From positions 58,151-122,150 of the forward strand of contig CANRDI010000005.1 in assembly GCA_947629335.1 (NCBI GenBank): DNA of 64,000 nucleotides, read 5' to 3'. Source of the stretch: an uncultured Clostridia bacterium (GTDB lineage: Bacteria > Bacillota > Clostridia > Oscillospirales > Ruminococcaceae). Made by a program: the position numbers and the translations under genes. This document shows, one piece after another, positions 26,715 through 34,784 of the stretch (its first letter is position 1; each line of letters starts with the position of its first letter). The notes under the pieces are model-generated. The model worked only from the letters and a program-made list of their open reading frames with translations. It ran no database searches and was not told where the DNA came from.

Positions 26715-27137
26715 TTGAAAGAAACGCCATATAAGAGGGACGTGGGATATACGATAGAATTAAAGTATAAAATACGCTTTACATCAGCCGAAGTTCCCGA
26801 CATACTCGCACGCTTTACAAAACGGTATATTGATCGAGAAAAACTCAAGAAGTATTACCTGCTATGGAACTCACTTAACAAGGACTTGATTGTTAAGTGT
26901 CTGCCTATTGAAAAAATCAAAAACTTTCCGCTTCCTCCGAACAAATCCGTTTTTCTTTATGATGAACGGCAAAAGATTTTCTATGGCACAACAATAAAGG
27001 ACATTATTGATTTTGTGCAAAGTTTTGAATTGTGGGATGAAGTCGATGCTTGTATTTTTGATAAAGATATGGATTGGGGCGCTGCGATTACACATGAAGA
27101 TAAAATTCTCTGTTGGGGAAGTATAAATATAGAATAG
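26715..27137 (+). CDS. Hypothetical protein, 140 residues
   Basis: Family not recognised. Soluble, mixed charge, with a C-terminal segment rich in Asp and Trp (FDKDMDWGAAITHEDKILCW). The only start is TTG 26715, eight bases after the DUF3795 stop and without a clear ribosome site, so expression may depend on the upstream gene. It shares one array unit with DUF3795. Confidence 0.55.
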   Translation: MKETPYKRDVGYTIELKYKIRFTSAEVPDILARFTKRYIDREKLKKYYLLWNSLNKDLIVKCLPIEKIKNFPLPPNKSVFLYDERQKIFYGTTIKDIIDFVQSFELWDEVDACIFDKDMDWGAAITHEDKILCWGSINIE

Positions 27138-27168
27138 TGGCTGACAAATCGGGATTTGCACAGGAGGA
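27138..27168 (+). repeat. Intergenic repeat R5, right half only
   Basis: GACAAATCGGGATTTGCACAGGAGG matches the right arm of R1 (GACAAATCAGGATTT) and ends in the SdpI-like ribosome site. The left half and the GGGCGTT core are absent. Confidence 0.65.
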
Positions 27169-27175
27169 TGAATGA

Positions 27176-27553
27176 ATGGGATTTTGGATATTCATGCTGC
27201 TTATGGACTTACTTATTCCGGTGACTATGGTTGTTGTCGGCAAAATGTTCATGACAAAAGCTCCCAAGGATATTAACGCAGTGTTTGGGTATCGAACAAC
27301 GATGTCAATGAAAAACAAAGATACATGGGAATTTGCGCATAAGTATTGCGGAAAACTATGGCTCAGATGTGGATTGGTATTATTGCCATTATCTATTGTT
27401 CCTCTGATATTTGTGTTCAACAAAGGAACTGATATAATTGGAACTGTTGGGGGAGTAGTTTGCGCAGTGCAGTTTATTCCGCTCATTGGGTCAATTTTCC
27501 CCACAGAAGCTGCACTGAAAAAAACATTTGACATAAATGGGATTCGTCGTTAA
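27176..27553 (+). CDS. SdpI-like membrane protein
   Basis: 125 residues with three membrane segments and the SdpI/YhfL family block GYRTTMSMKNKDTWEFAHKY near residue 38. SdpI of Bacillus gives immunity to the SDP peptide toxin, but most members of this short family are uncharacterised. GGAGG precedes ATG 27176. Last unit of the array; a left half-repeat (R6) begins at its stop codon. Confidence 0.8.
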   Translation: MGFWIFMLLMDLLIPVTMVVVGKMFMTKAPKDINAVFGYRTTMSMKNKDTWEFAHKYCGKLWLRCGLVLLPLSIVPLIFVFNKGTDIIGTVGGVVCAVQFIPLIGSIFPTEAALKKTFDINGIRR

Positions 27554-27577
27554 ATTCCGATTTACATAAAAACTCTT
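27551..27577 (+). repeat. Intergenic repeat R6, left half only
   Basis: TAAATTCCGATTTACATAAAAACTCTT matches the left half of R1-R3 and stops exactly in the core. What follows is the ordinary-composition ttcA-like gene, so this is the right edge of the array. Confidence 0.75.
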
Positions 27578-27592
27578 GGGAAAGTGATAAAA

Positions 27593-28336
27593 ATGCAGAA
27601 AATGTTGGGATACGTCCGCAGGGCTTGTCAGGAATTTGACCTCATTGAGGACGGAGATAAAATAGCTGTGGGCGTTTCTGGCGGCAAGGACAGCCTTGTG
27701 CTTTTGTGCGCGCTTGCGAAAATGCGCCGTTTTTATGAAAAAAAGTACGAGGTATACGCCGTCACTATCGACCCGAAATTCGGCGGCAATGAGGGCGATT
27801 ATTCGGCAGTTGAAAAGCTCTGCAATGAACTTTCCGTGCCGTACAAAATAGTAAAGACCGATATAGGTGAAATTGTTTTCGACATAAGAAAGGAAACAAA
27901 TCCCTGTTCATTGTGCGCTAAGATGCGCAGAGGGGCGCTGTGCGACGCGGTAAAGGAAATGGGCTGCAACAAACTTGCGCTTGCCCACAACAACGACGAC
28001 GCTATCGAAACGTTTATCATGAACCTATTTAACGAGGGCAGGATAGGCTGTTTTGCGCCTATATCGTATCTTTCAAGAATGGGCGTTACGGTAATAAGAC
28101 CGCTCGTCTTTGCGCCTGAAAATTCCGTAATATCCTGCGCAAAGCGAAACGCGCTCGAAATTGTCAAGAGCAAATGTCCTGCCGATAAAACAACAAAACG
28201 CCAATGGACAAAAGAGTTTCTGCGGGAGCTTGAACACAACGACCGCGGCATTAAAGAACGCCTTTTCGGAGCAATGAGAAGAGCGGGAATTGACCGCTGG
28301 GGATTTAAAGATCAGAAGAAAAACAAGGAGCAATGA
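27593..28336 (+). CDS. TtcA/TilS-type PP-loop tRNA-modifying protein
   Basis: 247-residue ATP-pyrophosphatase of the TtcA group. The PP-loop GVSGGKDSLVLLC is near residue 28, a CxxC (NPCSLCAKMRRG) near 105, and a further Cys in SKCPADKTTKR near 190. TtcA-type enzymes thiolate a tRNA base through an Fe-S cluster; whether this one makes 2-thiocytidine is inferred only. ATG 27593 is likely; GTG 27584 is in frame. The stop overlaps the next gene. Confidence 0.85.
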   Translation: MQKMLGYVRRACQEFDLIEDGDKIAVGVSGGKDSLVLLCALAKMRRFYEKKYEVYAVTIDPKFGGNEGDYSAVEKLCNELSVPYKIVKTDIGEIVFDIRKETNPCSLCAKMRRGALCDAVKEMGCNKLALAHNNDDAIETFIMNLFNEGRIGCFAPISYLSRMGVTVIRPLVFAPENSVISCAKRNALEIVKSKCPADKTTKRQWTKEFLRELEHNDRGIKERLFGAMRRAGIDRWGFKDQKKNKEQ

Positions 28337-28338
28337 TC

Positions 28339-28887
28339 ATGAGAAAGCAAGTGAAGTTGAACAACAAAAAAACCGAAAAACCAAATCCCGTGAAAAGCAT
28401 TTTCGCGTCGGAATACTGCACGGGAAAAATACTGGCTGCGGTCACGGTACTGAAAATGTTTGAAATGATACTGGTGACTATTTTCGGACTGTTTTTGGGG
28501 ATATTCGCGCCGCTGAGCGTATTTTTGGGAAACGAAGACCCGCTTCCCGAAGCGGTTCGCGCGGCGGTTTTCTGGCTTATTTCATCTGGAATTTATATCA
28601 TAGGATTTTTCGCGCTTATGCTCGGAAATTCTAAGATAGCGTTGATGATACAGACAGTTGCTTCGGTAGGAACGTTTATAACTTATTCGTTCTATAATCA
28701 GTTGTTTGCGGACGACCCGACTACAAACGGTCCTTCGATATTATTTATGCCGTGTTTGTTTATAACGCTTCTGACGCTTGCGATAATGCTTACTATACAC
28801 CTGCCGAAATGGTTTGACAAACGGGAAAGAATGCTCAGCGAGGAAGCTCCGAGCATTTTAGGAGAAGACGACGAGAAAAAGGAGTGA
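28339..28887 (+). CDS. Membrane protein with APSIL tail motif
   Basis: 182 residues with four membrane segments between about 25 and 155, a basic Lys-rich N-terminus and an acidic C-terminus. Family not recognised. The tail contains EEAPSILGED, which resembles KKAPSIL in the Lgt tail. ATG 28339 lies eight bases after AAGGAG; the ATG at 28333 overlaps the ttcA-like stop but is too close. Likely co-transcribed with the genes on both sides. Confidence 0.7.
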   Translation: MRKQVKLNNKKTEKPNPVKSIFASEYCTGKILAAVTVLKMFEMILVTIFGLFLGIFAPLSVFLGNEDPLPEAVRAAVFWLISSGIYIIGFFALMLGNSKIALMIQTVASVGTFITYSFYNQLFADDPTTNGPSILFMPCLFITLLTLAIMLTIHLPKWFDKRERMLSEEAPSILGEDDEKKE

Positions 28888-28892
28888 AATTT

Positions 28893-29690
28893 ATGGCGAC
28901 AATTATGAACAACGAGGAAAGATTTCATCTCAAAATAAGAAGCGGAGATGTAGGGCGGTATGTTATTCTTCCTGGTGATCCGGGGAGAGTGCCTGTTATT
29001 GCCGAAAAGCTAAACAACGCAGAGCAAGTCGCTCAAAACCGCGAATACAACATTTATACGGGTTTTCTTTCGGGAGAAAAAGTGAGCGTTTGTTCTACGG
29101 GAATAGGCGGTCCGTCCGCGGCAATTGCCGTAGAAGAACTTGTTGACAGCGGCGCTGATACGCTCATAAGAGTAGGCACGAGCGGAGGAATAGAACTTTC
29201 CGTGTTCGGCGGAGATCTGATAATTGCCGAAGCGGCGATACGCGCGGAGGGAACTTCTTATGAATATCTACCGCAAGGATACCCTGCGCTTGCTGATTTC
29301 ACGGTAACGTCCGCGCTTGTGAAAGCTGCCGAAAATCTTTCGGGGACTGAGCCGGGAACGCGCTTTCATGTGGGAGTTGTCCACAGCAAGGACAGTTTTT
29401 ACGGCGAAACAAATCCCGAACGCTCGGCGGTATGCGACAACATAACGAGCCGCTGGAACAGCTATGTAAAGTGCGGGTGTCTCACGAGCGAAATGGAGTG
29501 TGCGGCAATTTATTCGGCAGGAATAGTGCGCTCGACATCTGAAAAGAAGATACGCTGCGGAGGAGTTTTAACGGCATTATGGAACGCCGAACGCTCAAAG
29601 AAAAATCTTCCCGACACTATATGCAATTCAAGTGAAAGAGCCATACAGTGCGCCATTGACGCGATAAAGCTGTTGATAGAAAAAGACTAA
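28893..29690 (+). CDS. udp: Uridine phosphorylase
   Basis: 265-residue nucleoside phosphorylase (PNP/UDP superfamily) that splits uridine to uracil and ribose-1-phosphate for pyrimidine salvage. Motifs seen: VILPGDPGRVPVIAE at the N-terminus (phosphate-binding), VCSTGIGGPSAAIAVEEL near 68, RVGTSGG near 93 and SEMECAAIY near 195. ATG 28893 follows AAGGAG; GTG 28884 is also in frame. Third gene of the ttcA-like unit. Confidence 0.9.
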   Translation: MATIMNNEERFHLKIRSGDVGRYVILPGDPGRVPVIAEKLNNAEQVAQNREYNIYTGFLSGEKVSVCSTGIGGPSAAIAVEELVDSGADTLIRVGTSGGIELSVFGGDLIIAEAAIRAEGTSYEYLPQGYPALADFTVTSALVKAAENLSGTEPGTRFHVGVVHSKDSFYGETNPERSAVCDNITSRWNSYVKCGCLTSEMECAAIYSAGIVRSTSEKKIRCGGVLTALWNAERSKKNLPDTICNSSERAIQCAIDAIKLLIEKD

Positions 29691-30260
29691 ACTTGACGAA
29701 ATTAGAAGTAAGCGCGTTTCCGTTACAGCACGTTGCATAAAAGTTTTGAAAGAGGGCTTGGAGGAAAACTTTTTCAAAAGTTTTCCCCCTTAGAGGTTAG
29801 AGATTAGAGGTAAGAGGTTAGAGTCTTGGACTTTAACCTCTTGCTTTTTTTATGCGTAATTTTCGGCAAATAACCTCTTATTCTGAATTCTAACCTCTAA
29901 AAGGGAAGCGGAAGTACTTTTCGACTTTTTCTTACCTCTTGCTCCTCACTGTGGAAAAACCAAACCGCGGAGGGAACCTGCCGGTTCCCCCGCTCCCCCT
30001 CCAGCGGATTGCCGTTTCAAATGCAGGCATTTGAAACGGCAATGCGGGGAAAACTCTTGTTTTCCCCGCACCCTTTTGCGCAAGCTGACGCTTATTTCGC
30101 GTCTTCGCCGCGACCAGAGAGGAAACTTTTTGAAAAAAAGTTTCCTCTCTGGACTCTCCTTCAAAAACTTTATGCGCCCCGCTCGTTAGGCGATTTTAAT
30201 CAGAAATGTGCTTTCCCGCTCAAAACAAATTCTTACCTCTTATCTCTTACTTCTAACAGC
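29691..30260. repeat. Repeat-filled spacer (palindromes and heptads)
   Basis: No gene. It holds a reverse copy of the CCCTTTCAAAACTTTTATG element (29700-29760), palindromes at 29763-29786, 30009-30042, 30043-30070 and 30114-30152, and TCTTACC-type heptanucleotide runs at 29790-29823 (minus orientation), 29831-29905 and 30231-30260. The palindromes match those near 46.3, 58.6 and 63.7 kb. The reading frames that cross it are by-products of the repeats. Confidence 0.75.
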
Positions 30261-31022
30261 TTACTTCCTGCGTTTCTGGAAAAATCCCAATCCGGGAATG
30301 AGTAGCGAATCGGGAATGAACTTTGAGATACAGATACCTGCCCTTGTTAAAAAATTATCACAAATCAAAAACGTGCCGCCGAACATCTCGCGCACAGCGT
30401 GCTCGGCAAGTTTTTCGCTGTTTGAAAGCGGCGTAAGAAACTTTACGCGCGCCGTTTCGCCGAATTCCGTAGCAACAGGTCCGGGACACAACACCGAAAT
30501 ATTTACCGCGCTGTTTCTTGCTATAAGCTCTTGGTTCACCGCCTGCGACATTCTGACAATATACGCTTTCGACGCATAATACGACGAGAAATACGGACCG
30601 GGGAAAAATCCCGCTACGCTCGCCGTATTTAAGATATATCCGAAATCGCGCTTTACAAAATCCTTTAAAAACAGTTTGAATAGAATGTGAAAAGCGCGGA
30701 CGTTTACGTCGAGCATATTAAGCTCGCTGTTCAGGTCGGTTTCCGTAAATTCCCCGTAAACGCCGAATCCCGCGTTGTTTACAAGTATATCAATGTTATA
30801 CTTCTTCACTTTTTCGTAAAGCCCGAAGACCTCGCTTTCATCCGACAGATCCGCCGCTATTACCTTTACTTTTACGCCGTATTTTTGCATAAGCTCGTGT
30901 TTGAGCTTAAAAAGGCGCTCTTTCCTGCGGGCGGTTATAATTACGTTTATGCCGTGGCGCGCAAGACTTTTAGCAATATCTCGCCCTATTCCCGAACTTG
31001 CGCCTGTTACAAGTGCGACCAT
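30261..31022 (-). CDS. Short-chain dehydrogenase/reductase
   Basis: 253-residue classical SDR. The NAD(P)-binding motif TGASSGIG is at residues 6-13 with ARRKERL after the second strand (NADP preference likely), NNAGFGVYG near 88, catalytic Ser in NTASVAG and the YYASKAY motif near 150. The C-terminus is Lys/Arg rich. The substrate is unknown. It is the last gene of the ppa-maf-rhomboid-SDR unit, 18 bases after the rhomboid gene. The 3' end runs into heptad repeats. Confidence 0.9.
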   Translation of the reverse strand: MVALVTGASSGIGRDIAKSLARHGINVIITARRKERLFKLKHELMQKYGVKVKVIAADLSDESEVFGLYEKVKKYNIDILVNNAGFGVYGEFTETDLNSELNMLDVNVRAFHILFKLFLKDFVKRDFGYILNTASVAGFFPGPYFSSYYASKAYIVRMSQAVNQELIARNSAVNISVLCPGPVATEFGETARVKFLTPLSNSEKLAEHAVREMFGGTFLICDNFLTRAGICISKFIPDSLLIPGLGFFQKRRK

Positions 31023-31040
31023 AATTTAATCCTCCGTTTA

Positions 31041-31619
31041 TCATGAAAATTTTTTCTTATAGAAAACCGTTCCGAATGCAAGCCCCGAAACGCCTCCGCA
31101 AAGATGACCGAAATGCGAAACGTTGTCGTTTGCGGTAATTCCGCTGTAAATTTCCTGTCCGAGATAAATTGCCGCAATAAGTATCAGCGTTATCGGTATC
31201 TCGCCTTTTTTCATATTTGTAAACGCGCTTAAAATTATAAGCAGAAATACAATTCCCGACGCGCCGATTATGCCCGTGCTGAAAAACAGCATATTGAGTA
31301 TTCCTCCCGCAAGCGCCGTTACAAAGATCATAATGCACATATTCCAGCTTCCGTAACGCTCTTCTGCGATAGGTCCGACAAGCAGCAGCATTGTCATATT
31401 CCCCGCAAAATGAGCGAAATTTGCGTGACCGAACACATACATGAAAACGCGCAGATAAGTAAGCGGGTCGAGCAAATTCGCGTGTCCGTAGCAAATAAAC
31501 AGCAGATTGTTCGACGCGCCGCGCGTGATGTAATTTAACAGCAGACTTACCGCGCAAATGACTGCAAAAGTAAGTATCACGGGAGAATTGTACGTCAGTC
31601 TGAATTTTGGTTTGCTCAT
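31041..31619 (-). CDS. Rhomboid-family intramembrane serine protease
   Basis: 192 residues, six membrane segments. Catalytic Ser is in IGASGIVF near residue 120 and catalytic His in VSHFGHLCGG near 168; the loop HFAGNMTMLLLVGPIAEERYG gives the HxxxN and ER elements. It should cleave membrane-spanning substrates. The start overlaps the maf stop by four bases (ATGA), showing translational coupling. Confidence 0.9.
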   Translation of the reverse strand: MSKPKFRLTYNSPVILTFAVICAVSLLLNYITRGASNNLLFICYGHANLLDPLTYLRVFMYVFGHANFAHFAGNMTMLLLVGPIAEERYGSWNMCIMIFVTALAGGILNMLFFSTGIIGASGIVFLLIILSAFTNMKKGEIPITLILIAAIYLGQEIYSGITANDNVSHFGHLCGGVSGLAFGTVFYKKKFS

Positions 31620-32167
31620 ATTTTTCCTTTCAGCACCCTCGCCAGCCTGCCCACAGGCAGCCCCATAACATTATAATAATCTCCGCTTATCCTCTTTACG
31701 ATAAGCGCGCCTTTTCCCTGTATCCCATACGCGCCCGCCTTGTCCATAGGCTCGCCCGTGGCAACATACGCGCGTATCTCCTCGTTTGAAAGCTCGTAAA
31801 ACTCTACGTTTGTCTGTTCGCAAAAGACCGTTTTTCTGCCGTCCTCAAAAACAACGCACACACCCGTAAAGACGCTGTGTTCGCGCCCCGAAAGCATTTT
31901 AAGCATTGAAAACGCGTCCGCGCTGTCCTTGGGTTTTCCCAGAATTTCCCCGTTTATTGAAACAACAGTGTCCGCCGCTACAATAATACTGTTTTTATGC
32001 CCTGAAAAAATTTCCTCCGCTTTTTGCTGCGACAAAAGCTTTACGGCGTCTTCGGGCAGAATATTTTTCGGCAGACATTCCTCACCCCTTGCGGGAATTA
32101 TCTCAAAATCGTCTGTGATAAGGCTTAAAAGCTCTCTGCGGCGCGGGCTTTGACTTGCTAATATCAT
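31616..32167 (-). CDS. maf: Maf-like nucleoside triphosphate pyrophosphatase
   Basis: 183 residues of the Maf/Ham1-like family, which hydrolyse non-canonical or house-cleaning dTTP/UTP. Motifs seen: ILASQSPRRRELL at the N-terminus, VAADTVV near 63, LGKPKDSADAFSMLKMLSG near 75 and the GAYGIQGKGA block near 145. It overlaps both neighbours by four bases. Pyrophosphate made by this enzyme would be removed by the product of the preceding ppa gene. Confidence 0.92.
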   Translation of the reverse strand: MILASQSPRRRELLSLITDDFEIIPARGEECLPKNILPEDAVKLLSQQKAEEIFSGHKNSIIVAADTVVSINGEILGKPKDSADAFSMLKMLSGREHSVFTGVCVVFEDGRKTVFCEQTNVEFYELSNEEIRAYVATGEPMDKAGAYGIQGKGALIVKRISGDYYNVMGLPVGRLARVLKGKI

Positions 32168-32739
32168 TTCTTTTCGCTCTCCGTTTTATGCTCCGGAGTA
32201 AACGGGTGGAGCGGAGCATAGATCTCGTTATAGTTTTTAATGCACTGACTGATTATATTTACCGCGGCACTGTGACCTCTTACTTCGTCAACTGCGGTCT
32301 CCTTGTCTTCGAGCTGTTTATAGACGCTGAAAAAGTGGCGCATTTCCTGGAAAATATGCGAGGGGAGCGCCTCGATACCGCGATATGCGTTATATGTAGG
32401 GTCGTCAAACGGGATAGCGATTATTTTCTCGTCGTTTCTGCCGTTGTCTATCATTGTTATAACGCCTATCGGATAACATCTCACCAATACCAGCGGGTCT
32501 ATAGGCTCGTTACAGAGGATAAGCACGTCGAGCGGGTCGCCGTCGTCTGCAAGCGTGCGCGGGATAAAGCCGTAATTTGCGGGATAATGCGTAGAAGTGT
32601 ACAAAATTCGGTCAAGTCTGATAAGCCCCGTTTCCTTGTCAAGCTCGTATTTTTTCTTGCTTCCCTTTTCGATCTCAACGACCGCCAAAAAATCCTCAGG
32701 AGTTATTTTTGACGGATTTATGTCATGCCATACGTTCAT
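32164..32739 (-). CDS. ppa: Inorganic pyrophosphatase (family I)
   Basis: 191 residues. Metal and phosphate ligands are seen in EIEKGSKKKYELDK, YPANYGFIPRT and the signature DDGDPLDVLIL near residue 66. It hydrolyses pyrophosphate to drive biosynthesis. First gene of a four-gene unit with overlapping ends. RBS AAAGGAC precedes ATG 32739. The promoter is at 32780-32808. Confidence 0.94.
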   Translation of the reverse strand: MNVWHDINPSKITPEDFLAVVEIEKGSKKKYELDKETGLIRLDRILYTSTHYPANYGFIPRTLADDGDPLDVLILCNEPIDPLVLVRCYPIGVITMIDNGRNDEKIIAIPFDDPTYNAYRGIEALPSHIFQEMRHFFSVYKQLEDKETAVDEVRGHSAAVNIISQCIKNYNEIYAPLHPFTPEHKTESEKK

Positions 32740-32779
32740 TTTTTTGTCCTTTCAGAAATTACTTATTTTTATAAAATTT

Positions 32780-32808
32780 ATTATACAATATTTTCCCGAA
32801 TTTTGCAA
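32780..32808 (-). promoter_or_regulatory. ppa operon promoter
   Basis: Minus strand: TTGCAA (32808-32803), 17-base spacer, TATAAT (32785-32780). The spacer shares TCGGGAAAA-T-TTG with the yebC promoter. Confidence 0.75.
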
Positions 32809-32846
32809 GGGCTTTTTTATCATAAGTCGGTGTTAAAGCAAAAAAT

Positions 32847-32870
32847 CCCCCGCTCTATCGAAGAGCGGGG
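32847..32870 (-). terminator. Terminator of BspA-type lipoprotein gene
   Basis: CCCCGCTCT/AGAGCGGGG hairpin 15 bases after the stop; on the minus strand it is followed by attttttgctt. Confidence 0.85.
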
Positions 32871-32884
32871 AAGATGTTTTTTGT

Positions 32885-33700
32885 TTAGCCGTTTATCATG
32901 GTATAAAGGTCTTTAATGTATTTATATTCGTAGGTTTTGCCCTTATAGGAGGCTTTAAGGTTTTTGCAGCCAGAGAAAACATCATTGCCGATAGCTGTCA
33001 CGCTCTCAGGGATAGTTACACTTTCAAGATGGTCGCAGTAAGAGAAAGCGTATTCTCCAATCTCCGTCACGCCGTCGGGAACAATTATACTTTCAAGGCT
33101 TTTGCAGTTGAAGAAAGCACAACTGCCAATTCTCGTCACGTTGTCGGGAATTGTCAAACTTGTAAGACTTGCACAGTCGGAGAAAATACTGTTGTCGATA
33201 TTTGTCACACCGTCGGGAATAGTTACAGTTGTAAGGCTTGAGCATTTGTAGAAAGCACCCGCGCCGATTTTAGTTACACCATCGGGAATTGCCACACTTA
33301 TAAGACTTGTGCAGTCGGAGAAAGCTTCGTTGCCAATCTTAGTCACAGTGTCGGGAATTGTAACAGAAGTAAGGTTTTTGCCGTATTTAAAGGCGCCTTC
33401 TTTAATTTCGGTCACCCCATAAGGAATTTCTATCTCTGTCACCTCTGCTTTGCCCTTTTCCGTCATAGCTACCAAAACATTATCTTTAATAGTCAGATAA
33501 TCCGTGCTTTCGACAACGATTTCGGGCTTGCTTTCTTCCGTGCTGCTTAAACTGCTGTTGTTGTCTTTGCTGTTGTTTTTGTCCTTGCTGTCGCTTACAG
33601 TTGAACTATTTTTATCGGCAGGAGCTTCTGTATTATCGCTGCACCCGCACGCGCCCCCTACGATTATAAGCGTCAGTACAAAAGCTGTTATTTTTTTCAT
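32885..33700 (-). CDS. BspA-type leucine-rich repeat lipoprotein 1
   Basis: 271 residues. A lipoprotein signal peptide (MKKITAFVLTLIIVGGACGC) ends at the lipid-accepting Cys about residue 18-20; a Ser/Asn/Lys/Asp-rich linker runs to about 70. It is followed by six or seven BspA (LRR_5) repeats of about 23 residues with the pattern SVTIPDTVTKIGNEAFSDCTSL. Such surface proteins bind host or microbial partners; the partner is unknown. It closes with KGKTYEYKYIKDLY, a cap shared by the three BspA proteins at 35.4-37.9 kb. Depends on Lgt for anchoring. Confidence 0.9.
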   Translation of the reverse strand: MKKITAFVLTLIIVGGACGCSDNTEAPADKNSSTVSDSKDKNNSKDNNSSLSSTEESKPEIVVESTDYLTIKDNVLVAMTEKGKAEVTEIEIPYGVTEIKEGAFKYGKNLTSVTIPDTVTKIGNEAFSDCTSLISVAIPDGVTKIGAGAFYKCSSLTTVTIPDGVTNIDNSIFSDCASLTSLTIPDNVTRIGSCAFFNCKSLESIIVPDGVTEIGEYAFSYCDHLESVTIPESVTAIGNDVFSGCKNLKASYKGKTYEYKYIKDLYTMING

Positions 33701-33907
33701 TTCAATGTCCTTTCAAAATAGTTTGTTGTGAAATATCACAAAACCATTATACTATATATATCAAGGGCTTTTTTGGACAAAGATTTAACGAGCTTGGCGC
33801 GGGTTTTCGTCAAAATGCACATAATCTGAAAAATTCAAATCGTGAACACATTAAAAACCGACTGCATAAAATGTGTCATAAGGAATTATCAACTTTGGAG
33901 GGCAATT

Positions 33908-34708
33908 ATGAAAATTCTTGTTATCGGCGGCGACAAGCGCATGATATTCGCCGCGCAAGAACTTCGCGCAGACACGCTTCTGCTCGGAAAACACACTGAC
34001 ATAAACGGAAAATATGACGCGATAGTTCTTCCCATGCCGCTTACAAGGGACGGGGAAAACGTTTTTTGTCCGCTCGAAAACACAGCCTTTCCGTTTTTAA
34101 GAACGCAGGAATTTTGCAAAAGCGGCGCGGTCGTTTTTGCGGGCGGGAGCTGTCCGAAATTAACGGAAATCTGTCTTTTAAACAGCTTTAAGCTGATAAA
34201 TTATTCCGAGGTCGAAACGCTGACGCTCAAAAACGCCGCGCTGACCGCGGAAAACGCAGTAATGCTGATGGTGCAAAGCTCGGAGGGGTCGCTGTTCGGA
34301 TCGTCTGTTCTTGTCACGGGCTATGGCAGGATTGCGAAGTTTTTAGCGGGATTTCTGAAGCCGTTCAACTGTAAGCTCACAATTGCCGCAAGAAGACCCG
34401 AAGCGCGCGTACAAGCGGAGCTTGACGGTTTAAGAGCCATAGATACGGGCGAAATAGCCGAAACGATAGGCGAATACGACTATATCGCAAACACCGCCCC
34501 CGCGCAGTTGTTTTTTGAAAGCAGTCTCTCGGCTTGCAGAAAAGAAACGGTTTTTTTAGAGCTTGCCACGCTTCCGCAGGAGCCGACGAAAAGCCTGTGC
34601 GAAAAAAGCGGCGTGAAATATGTTTTCGCGGGCGGACTTCCCGGAAAATATTCGCCGAAAGCCGCGGGGAAAGTTATTGCAGAGGAAATAAAAAAGTTCA
34701 TTTCATAA
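33908..34708 (+). CDS. dpaA: Dipicolinate synthase subunit A
   Basis: 266 residues. Rossmann-type oxidoreductase subunit: KILVIGGDKRMIFAAQEL at the N-terminus and VLVTGYGRIAKFLAGFLKPF near 145 (second NAD(P)-binding loop), with FAGGLPGKYSPKAAGKVIA near the end. With DpaB it makes dipicolinic acid, the spore-core chelator, from the lysine pathway. ATG 33908 follows GGAGGG. I searched for a sigma-K style promoter upstream and found none I would defend. It is 76 bases before dpaB. Confidence 0.92.
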   Translation: MKILVIGGDKRMIFAAQELRADTLLLGKHTDINGKYDAIVLPMPLTRDGENVFCPLENTAFPFLRTQEFCKSGAVVFAGGSCPKLTEICLLNSFKLINYSEVETLTLKNAALTAENAVMLMVQSSEGSLFGSSVLVTGYGRIAKFLAGFLKPFNCKLTIAARRPEARVQAELDGLRAIDTGEIAETIGEYDYIANTAPAQLFFESSLSACRKETVFLELATLPQEPTKSLCEKSGVKYVFAGGLPGKYSPKAAGKVIAEEIKKFIS

Positions 34709-34784
34709 TCGAAAATTCCGCGCAAACGCGCGCCCAATATGAAAGCGGTTTGCTTTCACCCGAAATGATTTTAAGGAGCAGATT

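Noticed and set aside
24157..27577. Calling the repeats standard integron attC sites
   Set aside because: RYYYAAC and GTTRRRY cores are not clearly present and no integrase gene is in the window; only the cassette-like layout is claimed.
29946..30305. Frames on both strands with PERKLFFKKFPLW-like peptides
   Set aside because: They are encoded by the AT-core palindrome and neighbouring repeats, which read similarly on both strands.
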